DNA of 64,000 nt from Alcanivorax sp. S6407 (GCF_023016115.1 NZ_JALKBH010000009.1:49210-113209), one strand, 5' to 3'; shown: positions 1 to 10,805, numbered from the stretch's first letter. Made by a program: numbers and translations. The notes: generated by a model from the sequence alone, not told the origin.

Positions 1-426
1 CTGAAAAAGTCGGACAACCCGCACATCCTCAACCTGGCTCCACCGCTCAACATGACCCCACACTGGTTCGGTCGCCACGTGGCCTACACCATGGCTAAAT
101 ACGGCATGAGCCTGTGTGTGCTGGGCATGGCCGACGAGTACAAGGGCAAGGTAGCAGTCAACGCCCTGTGGCCGAAAACCGTGATCAATACCGCGGCAGT
201 ACAGAACCAGCTGGGCGGGGTTCCGGCAGTGCAGGCCGCTCGCCAGCCCTCGATCATGGCCGATGCCGCTTATGCAATCCTGACGCGCCCGGTGGCCGCC
301 GCCAGCGGCCAGTTCTTCATTGATGAAGAGATTCTCCGCGAAACCGGCACCAGCGATTTCAGTGGCTACCGGGTCGATCCCGATCTGGATGATGACAAGC
401 TGCTGCCGGACTTTTTCCTCGACTGA
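1..426 (+). CDS. SDR-family oxidoreductase, HSDL2-like (5' end outside window)
   Basis: The reading frame is open from base 1, so the gene begins before the window and only the last 141 residues are present. The stretch LNLAPPLNMTPHWF followed by Y-x-x-x-K (AYTMAKYGMS) carries the catalytic Tyr and Lys of short-chain dehydrogenases, and VNALWPKT is typical of the hydroxysteroid-dehydrogenase-like 2 branch. The Rossmann glycine motif would lie upstream and cannot be seen. The substrate is unknown; members of this branch are linked to lipid metabolism. The next gene on this strand is 163 bases away behind its own promoter, so the SDR probably ends its transcript here. Confidence 0.85.
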   Translation: MKKSDNPHILNLAPPLNMTPHWFGRHVAYTMAKYGMSLCVLGMADEYKGKVAVNALWPKTVINTAAVQNQLGGVPAVQAARQPSIMADAAYAILTRPVAAASGQFFIDEEILRETGTSDFSGYRVDPDLDDDKLLPDFFLD

Positions 427-528
427 AACCGGGTTACAAAAATTGTCACATGCTGCCGGGCTCCGCCCGGCAATCCCTCCAACGGCCAGCCTGAATCCTG
501 CAACCCATTGAAAAACTGAAAGAAAAAA

Positions 529-556
529 TGCCAGTCAAGCTGGCACGGTTCTCGCT
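529..556 (+). promoter_or_regulatory. Sigma-54-type (-24/-12) promoter candidate
   Basis: TGGCACG-GTTC-TCGCT at 541-556 matches the -24/-12 consensus TGGCACG-N4-TTGCW with one mismatch and the exact GG-to-GC spacing. It lies 33 bases before the ATG at 589, giving a leader of about 20 bases. An inverted repeat TGCCAG-N5-CTGGCA (529-545) overlaps the -24 element. An almost identical element stands before the gene at 31004. Confidence 0.6.
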
Positions 557-588
557 TTTGTCTCTCTCAGACACACGGGGACGGGATT

Positions 589-792
589 ATGAGCAAGATA
601 CTGACACTCAGCAGCTTACGGCCGGAAACGGCCCTGGAAAATCTCAACAGGCTCACCGGCCTGGACTTTCAGCAGTGGCCGGAATCACTGCTCAATGAAC
701 CCGTGGCCTTCTGCGAGGACTCGCAGCCACAGCAAGCGCCCGCCCGCAGCATCGGGCAGGCTACCGAAGAAAAACGCCAGCAACAGGGCTGA
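589..792 (+). CDS. Small hypothetical protein (67 aa)
   Basis: A 67-residue frame with an ATG preceded by a GGGGACGGG purine stretch and by a good sigma-54-type promoter. The protein is soluble and mixed charged, with no signal peptide, membrane segment or cysteine cluster; residues 47-67 are rich in Gln, Ala and Pro and probably disordered. I recognise no family. It ends 7 bases before the stop of the convergent gene 799-1179. The promoter match is the main reason to accept it as a gene. A sigma-54 gene might be nitrogen, motility or carbon-source controlled, but nothing here says which. Confidence 0.5.
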   Translation: MSKILTLSSLRPETALENLNRLTGLDFQQWPESLLNEPVAFCEDSQPQQAPARSIGQATEEKRQQQG

Positions 793-798
793 GCGCGA

Positions 799-1179
799 TC
801 AGAAGTTGGAAATCAGCTTGTCGGAGGCACCCAGCGCGGAACCGCGTCGCTGCATGAACAGCTCTTCCACCACAAAATTCATGGCCGGATCCGCCAGTCG
901 CAGAGATACCTGCACCTGCTCCACGTCCGCGCTGAGCCGCAACAGGATGGAACCGGACAGCAACGCACTGCCTTCACCGGTCACCTCGGCGCTGTCCACC
1001 AGCACAGCCCGCTCATTATTCTTGTCCATATAGCGCACAACCAGCTGCACCTGCCCGGAAGCGCCAGCCACACGCACCCAGGAAGCCACATTGAATTCGG
1101 CCTCCCATTGCCTTGCCTGACTCGGGCGCCCTTCGGCCCAGATCCGTGATGGTACCTTGGCGATGAATTTTTCTATCAT
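799..1179 (-). CDS. Hypothetical protein (126 aa)
   Basis: A 126-residue soluble protein without signal peptide or obvious motif. The sequence alternates hydrophobic and polar residues (VQLVVRYMDKN, VSLRLADPAMNFVVEELF), which suggests a beta-rich fold of the kind seen in carbohydrate-binding-like or DUF sandwich domains, but I cannot name the family. The start has only a weak GAGA-type ribosome site. It converges with the small gene at 589 and is divergent from the phasin gene, sharing the 288-base intergenic region 1180-1467. Base composition and codon use resemble the neighbours. Confidence 0.6.
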   Translation of the reverse strand: MIEKFIAKVPSRIWAEGRPSQARQWEAEFNVASWVRVAGASGQVQLVVRYMDKNNERAVLVDSAEVTGEGSALLSGSILLRLSADVEQVQVSLRLADPAMNFVVEELFMQRRGSALGASDKLISNF

Positions 1180-1318
1180 TCTTGTCTCTCTGTCTCACGA
1201 CCCCTGAATATGAACCTCACACGCCAGGACTTCTACAGCCCTTTCTTGCCAGTGTACGCATGAGAAAAAATCCCGACTATGCGGGGTTTGGCTTACTGAC
1301 TTTGATGGATATCACACC

Positions 1319-1352
1319 TTGAAGCATGGCCACCATCAGCCATCTGTATAAT
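1319..1352 (+). promoter_or_regulatory. Probable promoter of the phasin gene
   Basis: A perfect TATAAT at 1347-1352 directly follows a TG. No strong -35 is seen at the ideal distance; TTGAAG at 1319-1324 is 22 bases away, too far. The leader to the ATG at 1468 would be about 110 bases, pyrimidine-rich at 1370-1450. Confidence 0.45.
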
Positions 1353-1467
1353 TGTCTGACAAACAAGACACCTCTCTCGCACAAACCCTCTTACTCTTCT
1401 TCTCACGCAGCGCCAATTTACCGCTGCACTTTTTCTTACACCGGACAAATTTAAGGAAGCATGCATC

Positions 1468-1896
1468 ATGGGCGAGCTGAAAGATCTGCGTGAACAAAGC
1501 GAAACTCTGGTTAACCGTGCCAAGGAACTGGGCAACAAGCTGTACCTGGCCAGCCTGGGTGCCTATGACAAGGCCGAAGAAAACTCTGAAGAACTGCTGA
1601 ACAAGTACGTTGCTGCTGGCACCGAAGCATTCGGCGAAGAAGCCGAGGGCAAGCCGAAGGCCCTGCTGGCCGGTCGTGGCGCCCTGCTGGCTGCTCGCGA
1701 ACTGCTGGACAGCGCTCCGGAAAAGCGTCAGGCGTTCTACGAAAAGCTGGTAGCTGCTGGCAAGCAAGAGCGCGGCGAGAAAGCTGAAGCCACCAACGAA
1801 TTCGTGCTGGCCGGCTTTGGTGCCGTTGCCACCGCACGTGAAGAAGGCGAGAAACTGTTCAACGAACTGGTTTCTGCCGGTCAGAACCGTAGCTGA
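1468..1896 (+). CDS. Phasin-like granule-associated protein (142 aa)
   Basis: A 142-residue, Ala/Glu/Lys-rich, all-helical amphipathic protein without signal peptide. Phasins coat intracellular lipid or polyhydroxyalkanoate granules and control their size; that role is inferred from composition and from the oil-storing character of the neighbourhood. Three imperfect internal repeats of about 40 residues can be seen, each ending in a variant of L-x-x-x-Y/L-V-A/S-A-G (KYVAAG near 48-53, KLVAAG near 91-96, ELVSAG near 133-138). The coding sequence uses a narrow set of preferred codons (CTG, GAA, GCT), which suggests high expression. A strong terminator follows. It could instead be another apolipoprotein-like helical protein. 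Confidence 0.65.
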   Translation: MGELKDLREQSETLVNRAKELGNKLYLASLGAYDKAEENSEELLNKYVAAGTEAFGEEAEGKPKALLAGRGALLAARELLDSAPEKRQAFYEKLVAAGKQERGEKAEATNEFVLAGFGAVATAREEGEKLFNELVSAGQNRS

Positions 1897-1928
1897 TTCT
1901 GAATCCTTTTTGTTGTTACTCTCCTTTT

Positions 1929-1955
1929 GGGGGCCTTCTTGGCCCCCTTTCTTTT
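1929..1955 (+). terminator. Rho-independent terminator of the phasin gene
   Basis: Stem GGGGGCC (1929-1935), loop TTCTT, stem GGCCCCC (1941-1947), then TTTCTTTT. It lies about 30 bases after the phasin stop codon. Confidence 0.9.
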
Positions 1956-1957
1956 GG

Positions 1958-1990
1958 GCCGCTTCGCGGCTGCAACATGCTTCATGCAAC
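1958..1990 (+). repeat. Post-terminator repeat module, copy 1
   Basis: Immediately after the terminator T-run comes a small GCCGC-TTC-GCGGC hairpin, then TGCAACATGCTTCATGCAAC. The reverse complement is nearly identical to the copies at 3778-3813 and 62770-62805. Relative to the gene it follows, it has the same orientation as those copies. Confidence 0.7.
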
Positions 1991-2151
1991 AAGCAGCACG
2001 CTACTCGCAACTCGCTCCTGAAATAGCCGACTGACCGCTCCTGTCGACCAATTGAGACAGGAACTGTCCCTTTCTACCCTGTACAGCCTTTACCCCGCGG
2101 CGCTAAGTTATTCTCTGAATAACAACACAATACATCGCTACGAGAGAGATC

Positions 2152-3489
2152 ATGGCTGAGCAGCGCCGTCGCAAACGCCCCACCACCACTACCGGGCGAC
2201 TTTTCCGCCTTACCGGTATGACCACTTCCATTGCCACCCGCGTGGCTGGCCATCAGGTCAAGGGCCTGTTCCAGTCGGACAGCGCCAGGGCCGCTGACCG
2301 GGAAAAGCTGATGCAGCATATTGGCAAGGAAGTGGCCGCCACCCTTGGGGAAATGAAGGGTGCGGTGATGAAGGTTGGGCAGATTGCCTCGCAGATGCAG
2401 GACATCCTGCCGCGGGAAATCAGCGAGCAACTCAAGGTGCTGCAGAATGCCTCCGCCCCCATGCCGTTTCACGTGATTCGCCGCCAGCTGGAGCGCGAAC
2501 TGCAAGGCAGCATCGACGAACGATTTGCCCACTTCGAGGAAACCCCCTTCGCTGCTGCCTCCATCGGCCAGGTGCACCGCGCCACCACCCTGGACGGCGA
2601 CGAGGTGGTAGTGAAAGTACAGTATCCGGCGGTGAAGGAGTCCATCGATTCCGACATGAAGCATCTGCGTCGCATCCTCCGTCTGGGCAGCCTCCTGAAA
2701 GTGGACGAAGCCGCCCTGGACGGGGTGTTCCGGGAGATTCGAAACCAGCTGGAAGAAGAGCTCAATTACCACCAGGAAGCCATCAACCTGAACCAGTTCC
2801 GGGAGTTCCACCAGCACCAGCCGTGGCTGGTGATCCCCTCTGTGTACGATCAGCTTTCCAGCGAAAAGGTGCTTACCCTGAGCCTGGAAACGGGCACCCC
2901 ACTGGAACAGGCCAACGCACAGAACGGTTTTGACCAGGCCACCCGCAACCTGCTGGGAGAGCGACTGTTTGACGCCATCGGCGAGCAGATCTTTCGCTTT
3001 CGCACCGTGCACTGCGATCCGCACCCCGGCAATTTTGCCTTCCGTCCCGACGGCAGCATTGTCATGTATGACTTTGGCGCGGTAAAACGCCTGCCCGGCG
3101 AAGACGCAGACCTGCTGCGACGCATCGTGCAGACCGCCCTGCAGCAAGACTGGCAGCAGCTGGACCGCCTGCTGCAGACGCTGGGCGCACGCAAGCAGGA
3201 TGGGGAGGTAAGCGACCAGTTCTACGCCACCTGGATCGAGATGTTACTGCGCGCCTTCTCCAGTGAACCGTTTGATTTTGCCAACTCGCAGCTGCACACC
3301 GACATCATGAAGCAGGTGCGTAAAACGCCTCTGGAGCAGATGATGAAGTTCCAGCCTTCACCACGCTCCCTGCTCATCGAACGGGTGGTCAGCGGCCACT
3401 ACTGGACGCTGATGAACCTGGGGGTCAATGCGGCCTTCCGGCCCAATCTGGAAAAGGCCCTCGGCGAAGGAAAACGTGCCGGGGGCTGA
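2152..3489 (+). CDS. ABC1/UbiB-family atypical kinase (AarF-like)
   Basis: A 445-residue protein with the hallmarks of the ABC1/ADCK/UbiB family: K-x-G-Q at residues 74-77, the Ala-rich loop AAAS at 134-137 replacing the usual P-loop, a catalytic Lys at about 155 (VVVKVQYP), HCDPHPGN with Asp289 and Asn294, and DFG at 307-309. These proteins act as ATPases/kinases that support ubiquinone biosynthesis or lipid handling. Unlike canonical UbiB it has no C-terminal transmembrane pair and is about 100 residues shorter, so it resembles the eukaryotic ADCK3/4-like bacterial branch more than UbiB itself. It stands alone between the phasin gene and a gene-free stretch; its substrate is unknown. Confidence 0.85.
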   Translation: MAEQRRRKRPTTTTGRLFRLTGMTTSIATRVAGHQVKGLFQSDSARAADREKLMQHIGKEVAATLGEMKGAVMKVGQIASQMQDILPREISEQLKVLQNASAPMPFHVIRRQLERELQGSIDERFAHFEETPFAAASIGQVHRATTLDGDEVVVKVQYPAVKESIDSDMKHLRRILRLGSLLKVDEAALDGVFREIRNQLEEELNYHQEAINLNQFREFHQHQPWLVIPSVYDQLSSEKVLTLSLETGTPLEQANAQNGFDQATRNLLGERLFDAIGEQIFRFRTVHCDPHPGNFAFRPDGSIVMYDFGAVKRLPGEDADLLRRIVQTALQQDWQQLDRLLQTLGARKQDGEVSDQFYATWIEMLLRAFSSEPFDFANSQLHTDIMKQVRKTPLEQMMKFQPSPRSLLIERVVSGHYWTLMNLGVNAAFRPNLEKALGEGKRAGG

Positions 3490-3777
3490 TTGAGGTGCGG
3501 CCAGACGCCAGATGCCCGATGCCTGACGCTCGCCCCTCCCCTGCCCCCAAAAAAGGTTCATCGCGGGTTTGCGGGAAGCTGCTGCTCCAGCGCTTTACTC
3601 CACCCTGAGTGAGATTGATGCCATGGGGGACAGCTTGCGGAAGAAGGGGGTTATGATCCCGGGTTTTGTTCGCCCCTCCAGAGGGGCTGCTAAAACGAGG
3701 ACAGCAGCACTCCGCAATTCGCGCTCAGTGAACCCTGTGACCTCTGTGGTAAATCCGATTTTGATCTTTGCGTGTTG
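3490..3777. other. Gene-free stretch between kinase and outer-membrane protein genes
   Basis: Starts with a low-complexity CCAGACGCCAGATGC/CGATGCCTGACGC tract (about 3498-3530) similar to one after the gene ending at 25704. A pairing block CCCCTCCAGAGGGG lies at about 3672-3685. An open frame of 94 codons (3569-3853) crosses the repeat module and a terminator and is rejected as a gene. Confidence 0.5.
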
Positions 3778-3813
3778 CGTGTTGCATGAAGCGTGCTGCG
3801 GCCGCAGAGCGGC
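3778..3813 (-). repeat. Post-terminator repeat module, copy 2
   Basis: 36 bases differing at only 3 positions from 62770-62805. It lies directly beyond the terminator T-run of the minus-strand gene 3880-4431 and contains the GCCGC-AGA-GCGGC small hairpin at its terminator-facing end. Confidence 0.75.
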
Positions 3814-3846
3814 AAAAAAAGCCCGGCCACCTTGTGGTGGCCGGGC
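3814..3846 (-). terminator. Rho-independent terminator of the outer-membrane protein gene
   Basis: Stem GCCCGGCCACC (3821-3831), loop TTGT, stem GGTGGCCGGGC (3836-3846); seven A at 3814-3820 give the T-run on the minus strand. Confidence 0.9.
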
Positions 3847-3879
3847 TTGTTAACACGAGCTTGCGAGAAACCGTCACCA

Positions 3880-4431
3880 TTAGAAGGCTGAACGCAGCCC
3901 CACACTGATACCGGAAATCTCCTCCTCATCCGTATCGATATAGCGCATGTACTCCAGATTGGCGCCGAGCGTGTCGGTGATATTCACATCCAGGCCGGCA
4001 CCAAAGGACTCATCCTCGAAATTTTCGCTGTCACTGAACGAGTAGTTCACACCCGCCAACTCGCCCTCGGCAGACACTGTCCCCTTCGCCTTGGTGTAAC
4101 CACCAATCACGTACGGGCGCACGGTTTCACTGATCGGCACGCCAAGCTTCAGGTAACCGCCATAAAGGTGATCCAGCTCGAAATCGGCGATTCCCTGAGA
4201 ATCTTCATCCAGCCCCACACCCCCACGGGCCTCCAGGGCAAGAAACTCGGAAAGCTCAAACCCGGCGCTCACTGTCGCCGCATCAATCTTCAGGGTATCC
4301 GTGTCGAATTCTTCATTGTCGTACTGAATCTGGCTGTAATTGCCGCCAATATACGGGCCTGCGGCCCAGGCGACTGGCGCCACCAACAGCGAACCGGACA
4401 ACATCAGTGCTCCTCGCATCATGACTTTCAT
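3880..4431 (-). CDS. Small outer-membrane beta-barrel protein
   Basis: A 183-residue protein with a Sec signal peptide (positive start, then a hydrophobic stretch ending VAPVAWA-A). The rest alternates polar and hydrophobic residues in about eight strands and ends in a C-terminal Phe (GLRSAF), the classical outer-membrane insertion signal, so it fits the OmpA-like/OmpW-like porin-fold barrels. The mature part is very acidic (many Asp/Glu in turns). The start at 4431 is chosen because AAGGAG lies 6 bases upstream; an earlier in-frame ATG at 4449 lacks a site. It is a single-gene unit with its own terminator. No substrate can be assigned. Confidence 0.75.
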   Translation of the reverse strand: MKVMMRGALMLSGSLLVAPVAWAAGPYIGGNYSQIQYDNEEFDTDTLKIDAATVSAGFELSEFLALEARGGVGLDEDSQGIADFELDHLYGGYLKLGVPISETVRPYVIGGYTKAKGTVSAEGELAGVNYSFSDSENFEDESFGAGLDVNITDTLGANLEYMRYIDTDEEEISGISVGLRSAF

Positions 4432-4638
4432 TCGAGACTCCTTTTCCAATTAAGTCAGATATTTCGAGATGCGGTCAGGCGCAATGTTCCTGTTATTCCG
4501 GTAAATTCTGTAAAATCAGGTCAGGTTCCGGTTCCACCGCCGCCGAAAACGGTAAGAACAGGCGGCCACCGTGGCACCCGAGGTTCCAGCAACCCCTGAC
4601 CAGACAGGTCCACATAACAGCAAATAACAGGATCGGGA

Positions 4639-7059
<2,421 letters not shown>

Positions 7060-7064
7060 CACGC

Positions 7065-8459
7065 TCAGTCTGCACGCAGACTCGTCAGCAGACTGTCCAC
7101 CAGCCGCTCCAGATCATTGAGGTTGGCACAACGGTGAGCCACCCTGCAGTGCGGCAGATAGCTGGCCATGACCGCATCGCCACTGTTCCACTGACGGCGT
7201 GCTTCCGGATTCAGCCACCAGACCTGCTTGGCCCGTCGGCGAATCTGCCCCAGAAGCTCGGCCCGTTCCGGCAGGTAGTTATTGCGTGCATCACCGAGAA
7301 TAATCACCGTGGTATGGCGATCCAGCTCTCGCTCGCAGCGGCCCAGAAAATCCTCCAGCATGGCCCCGTAATCCGTACCACTACCGGATAAACGATCCAG
7401 CACCCTGCCTACAGCCACATCCGGCGGATAGCGCTGAAAATCGTCACTGATTTCATCGAACTGCGAGGCAAAGGCAAAGCTGCGAACCCGCGGCAGCACA
7501 TCATTGAGCGCGTAGAGAAACTGCAACAGAAAGCGGGCGGCATCACTGACCGAACTGGACACATCACAGATCACCATGACCCGGCTTTTGTGCGGCGGCT
7601 TGCGCCGCCACACCAGTGACACAGGCACCCCGTCATGGCGGATACTGCGACCAAGGGTGCGGCGGGCATCCAGCTGTCCGCGTTTCGCCACCTTCAGGCG
7701 CCGCTGGTGGGCGCTGGCCAGCCGACGGGCCATCCTGCGCACCAGTGTCTTCACCTCGTTAAACTCACGCAGATCCCGGAAGGCCACCTGGCGCATGGTC
7801 TGCTCGCGAAGCTCTCGCCCCTTTGCCGCACCATGCAGCAGGAATTGTCGACGCACCAGACTGGCGGCCTGCTCGCGAACCTGACTGCGCCACTCCCGCA
7901 AGCTATCGGCGCGGGCTTCGTCCGCCGCACTGCCCTGAGCAAGCTGCAATACGCGATCATCCACCGCCCCCATGCCCATATTCATCAACAGCCGGCGGGT
8001 ATAGAGCCCCTGCTGGGTCATCACCTCCATCCGGGTGAAATCCATGCCCGCCGCCGCCTCGGCCATGCGCTGCTGCAACTGCTCTGCACTGGAAGACAGC
8101 AAGGCATTGAGTTCCGCGCCCTCCTGCTCACCGGGGCTCCCCTCCAGGCCATCACCATCAGCGGAATCCAGTGCCGGGGGCATTCCTGAAGACCCGGCCT
8201 CCGCTCCCGCAGCGTCACCCTCCTGCTCCTGTTGCCCCTGAGGATGCCCCTCGAAATAACGCTCAAAGGTGGTCTCAAAAGCGGCCCGGTGCTGCTCTTC
8301 CTTGACCAGGCTGACCGCCAACGCATCATGAAACCGCTGCCGTGAGTCATACCCCACCAGCGCCACCGCCTGCATGGCGATGGCCGCCTCATCCGGGGAA
8401 ACTCGCAATCCCGCCCCACGCAGCGCCTGAACAAATTCCGACAGTCGGCGGGACAGCAT
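7065..8459 (-). CDS. VWA-domain protein, CoxE-like
   Basis: A 464-residue soluble protein. The C-terminal half is a von Willebrand A domain with a MIDAS-type DVSSSVS motif in VMVICDVSSSVSDAARF, and the N-terminal half is a charged helical region with an acidic Gln/Glu/Gly-rich linker (about 70-120). This is the CoxE layout. CoxE/MoxR-type partners act together as a chaperone that inserts metal or remodels an enzyme. The start codon overlaps the stop of the upstream ATPase gene by one base, so the pair is translationally coupled. No molybdenum-enzyme (cox-type) genes are near, so the client protein is unknown. GC-rich codon use is like that of the neighbours. Confidence 0.85.
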   Translation of the reverse strand: MLSRRLSEFVQALRGAGLRVSPDEAAIAMQAVALVGYDSRQRFHDALAVSLVKEEQHRAAFETTFERYFEGHPQGQQEQEGDAAGAEAGSSGMPPALDSADGDGLEGSPGEQEGAELNALLSSSAEQLQQRMAEAAAGMDFTRMEVMTQQGLYTRRLLMNMGMGAVDDRVLQLAQGSAADEARADSLREWRSQVREQAASLVRRQFLLHGAAKGRELREQTMRQVAFRDLREFNEVKTLVRRMARRLASAHQRRLKVAKRGQLDARRTLGRSIRHDGVPVSLVWRRKPPHKSRVMVICDVSSSVSDAARFLLQFLYALNDVLPRVRSFAFASQFDEISDDFQRYPPDVAVGRVLDRLSGSGTDYGAMLEDFLGRCERELDRHTTVIILGDARNNYLPERAELLGQIRRRAKQVWWLNPEARRQWNSGDAVMASYLPHCRVAHRCANLNDLERLVDSLLTSLRAD

Positions 8460-9388
8460 CAGCGCTTCCCGAACTTGCGCAACCAGGCAGGCAACAACTC
8501 CCGGGCCAGGGTCACATCCTGCTCGGTTTTCAACACCAGGTTGAGCGTGTCCGCCACCATGGCCTGATCAAGACTGTCCGCATGCAGCAACACCAGCGCC
8601 CGGGCCCAGTCCAGGGTCTCGGAAATCGCCGGCAGCTTTTTCATTTCCTGCTCGCGCAGGTATTGGATAAAGGCCACCAGCTGCTCACGCAGTTCGGCCT
8701 CAAGCTCCGGCACCCGGGCCGCCACAATTGCTGCCTCATGGCTCGCTTCCGGGTAGGGGATATAGAGATGCAGACAACGCCGCTTGAGCGCATCAGAAAG
8801 CTCACGCTGGTCGTTACTGGTAAGCAACACCAAGGGTTGATGGCGAGCCTTGACCGTTCCCATCTCGGGTATGGAAATCTGGAAATCGGACAGCAGCTCG
8901 AGCAGGAAGGCCTCGAACTCCTGATCCGCCTTGTCGATTTCGTCGATTAGCAATACCGCGGGCTCCTCGCTGCGCAGGGCCTGCAGCAACGGGCGCGGCT
9001 CCAGAAAGGTCTCACTGTAGAAAGCCTCGCCCAGATCGCCCAGCCTGGACATGCTGGCCTCAAGGCTATCGGTATCCGCCAGCATGCCGCCTAACTTGTC
9101 TCGCAGCAGCTGGGTATAGAGCAGCTGCTTGCCGTATTTCCATTCATACAGCGCGCGACTTTCATCCAGCCCTTCGTAGCACTGCAGACGAATCAGCGGC
9201 GCCTCCAGAAAGGCCGCCGCGGCCTTGGCCAACTCGGTCTTGCCGACCCCGGGCGGCCCTTCCACCAGCACCGGCTTGTGCAACTGGGCCGCCAGATAGA
9301 TCGCCAGGGCAATCTGGTCACTACAGATATAACCCTGCTCGGCAAAATTGCGGGTAATGTCTTCTACGGAATCAATACGAGTCTTCAT
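8459..9388 (-). CDS. MoxR/CoxD-type AAA+ ATPase
   Basis: A 309-residue AAA+ ATPase with Walker A GPPGVGKTE (about 43-51), Walker B VLLIDEIDKAD (about 144-154), sensor 1 TSN (VLLTSNDQRELSDALKRRC) and an arginine-rich finger region just after. Length and motifs fit the CoxD/MoxR subfamily. It is the first gene of a two-gene operon with the VWA protein. Together they probably mature or remodel a metal- or cofactor-containing enzyme; this is inferred from characterised CoxD-CoxE and MoxR-VWA pairs. The 172 bases upstream (9389-9560) contain no gene. Confidence 0.9.
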   Translation of the reverse strand: MKTRIDSVEDITRNFAEQGYICSDQIALAIYLAAQLHKPVLVEGPPGVGKTELAKAAAAFLEAPLIRLQCYEGLDESRALYEWKYGKQLLYTQLLRDKLGGMLADTDSLEASMSRLGDLGEAFYSETFLEPRPLLQALRSEEPAVLLIDEIDKADQEFEAFLLELLSDFQISIPEMGTVKARHQPLVLLTSNDQRELSDALKRRCLHLYIPYPEASHEAAIVAARVPELEAELREQLVAFIQYLREQEMKKLPAISETLDWARALVLLHADSLDQAMVADTLNLVLKTEQDVTLARELLPAWLRKFGKR

Positions 9389-9560
9389 GAAGGCTCCTGC
9401 ACTGGAACCTTAAAGACTACCTGAGTCGCAGCCCGACAGACACGGGCTGAAGCGACAACGGCATGTCGGCACCTGCCCGGACATAAAAAGAAATGACCAG
9501 AGATGAAAAAAGGAATGAAAGGGCATGTAAACGCCAGCGGGAAGGACGCCGGGCAGAATA

Positions 9561-9929
9561 TCAATGCAGAGTGATATTGTCCGCCAGCACCAGCGGGGCA
9601 ATATCCTGAACCTCTTCCAGTACCGGCTCGCCATCCACGCTGCTCACATCATAGCGCGCAGAGTGCACTTCACCGTCAATCAGATCAGGAATGGCATCCA
9701 GGAAGGCATCCACATGTTCGGAGCCAAAGTGGACTTCCAGCGCATCCAGGCTGCTCCACTGCTGCCACACCATGATCACCCGCGGCTCGTCTGCCTGCAC
9801 ATACACCTCATAGGACAGACAGCCCGGCTCTTTGCGGGAGGCACTGGCCAGCGCCTGCACCAGATCCAGCGCAACTGGCTGCTGGTCTGCCTTGATGGGA
9901 AACGAGCCTTTGACAATGATCATGGACAT
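9561..9929 (-). CDS. ABM-domain monooxygenase-like protein
   Basis: A 122-residue protein with the antibiotic-biosynthesis-monooxygenase (ABM) ferredoxin-like fold: an initial MIIVKGSFPI strand, the REPGCLSYEVYV-type strand (here KEPGCLSYEVYVQADE), WQQWSSLDALEVHFGSEHV and a final strand. Such proteins are cofactor-free quinol monooxygenases or small stress proteins acting on quinones or haem. The C-terminal 25 residues (DGEPVLEEVQ onward) extend beyond the core and are of unknown use. It lies 74 bases downstream of the nitroreductase stop on the same strand, so co-transcription is possible; both would handle quinone-like or nitro-aromatic compounds. Confidence 0.8.
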   Translation of the reverse strand: MSMIIVKGSFPIKADQQPVALDLVQALASASRKEPGCLSYEVYVQADEPRVIMVWQQWSSLDALEVHFGSEHVDAFLDAIPDLIDGEVHSARYDVSSVDGEPVLEEVQDIAPLVLADNITLH

Positions 9930-10003
9930 GAAAAGGGGAACCGCTGCAGGAAAACGACCATTGTAGCATATTTTTCATCCTCCTGCCGGCCCCACGGTCT
10001 GCC

Positions 10004-10681
10004 TCAGTCGCAGAAGCGTACCGACTCCTGCAGTGGCGCCCGGCCCACCCGGGTGTTGTTGGCCTCGATTTCAGGATCCTCGTAGCCGAAACTGATCCCC
10101 AGCACGATGGCGGTACTGTCCGGAATACCCAGAATCTCACGCACATCCGCAGGATAGTAGCGCATGCTGCCCTGGGCGCAGGCTCCGAGGCCATAGGCAC
10201 TCATGGTCAGCAGCAGTGACTGGATGTACATACCCACATCAAGGGCCACAGTCACCCCGAACGCCTTGTCCATGCCAATAAAGGCCACATGAGGGGCATC
10301 AAACAGCTGGAAGTTGCGCAGCTCGGCACGGCGACGCCCTTCGCGATCTTCCCGGGCGATGCCCATGCTGCCGTAAAGCGCCATGGCGCAATCTACCTGG
10401 CGATCCCGGTAGACGCCTTCAAAGCGCGGCAGGCTGTCATAGTCAGGCTCGAAGGGCACCCCACGGCTGACCTTATCCACCATGCGCTCGCGCAGGACGT
10501 CACGGGACTGACCGCTGGCTACCCACACCTGCCAGGGCTGGATATTGCAATTGGAGGGCGCATGTTGCGCCAGGGAAAACACCTCTTCCAGTACAGCCTG
10601 CGGCACGGGCTTGTCGAGAAAACCGCGCACTGAACGGCGCTGCTTGAGGGCATCGGCAAGGGTAATGGAATCGGCGTTCAT
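10004..10681 (-). CDS. Nitroreductase-family FMN oxidoreductase
   Basis: A 225-residue flavoprotein. The FMN-phosphate motif RRSVRGF near residue 17-23, the APSNCNIQPWQVWV segment, and the C-terminal LGISFGYEDPE-x-x-x-N-x-x-R are typical of the nitroreductase/NADH-dependent flavin reductase family (PnbA-like). Members reduce nitro-aromatics, quinones or flavins with NAD(P)H. The start at 10681 is chosen because AGGAG lies 6 bases upstream; the longer frame from 10720 has no site. It is followed by the ABM gene on the same strand and preceded by a small CxxC protein gene reading the same way. Confidence 0.9.
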   Translation of the reverse strand: MNADSITLADALKQRRSVRGFLDKPVPQAVLEEVFSLAQHAPSNCNIQPWQVWVASGQSRDVLRERMVDKVSRGVPFEPDYDSLPRFEGVYRDRQVDCAMALYGSMGIAREDREGRRRAELRNFQLFDAPHVAFIGMDKAFGVTVALDVGMYIQSLLLTMSAYGLGACAQGSMRYYPADVREILGIPDSTAIVLGISFGYEDPEIEANNTRVGRAPLQESVRFCD

Positions 10682-10805
10682 GAAAGGCTCCTGACTGCAT
10701 GGCAACGAACGGACTGGCAAATCATGCCAGTGCTGCAGTCTAGCGAGACAGGAGCCACCGGGCGATGACAGGAACGCTCACCCCCATGGACTTTGGAAAA
10801 ACCGC

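Noticed and set aside
1336..2010. Long minus-strand open frame opposite the phasin gene
   Set aside because: It is the mirror of a strongly codon-biased gene, crosses the phasin terminator and resembles no protein family.
2074..3147. 357-codon minus-strand frame opposite the ABC1-family kinase gene
   Set aside because: The plus-strand protein has the full set of kinase motifs; the antisense frame has none and begins outside any start context.
3569..3853. 94-codon open frame on the plus strand
   Set aside because: It runs through the repeat module and across a terminator hairpin, has no ribosome site and reads as low-complexity Arg/Cys-rich sequence at its end.
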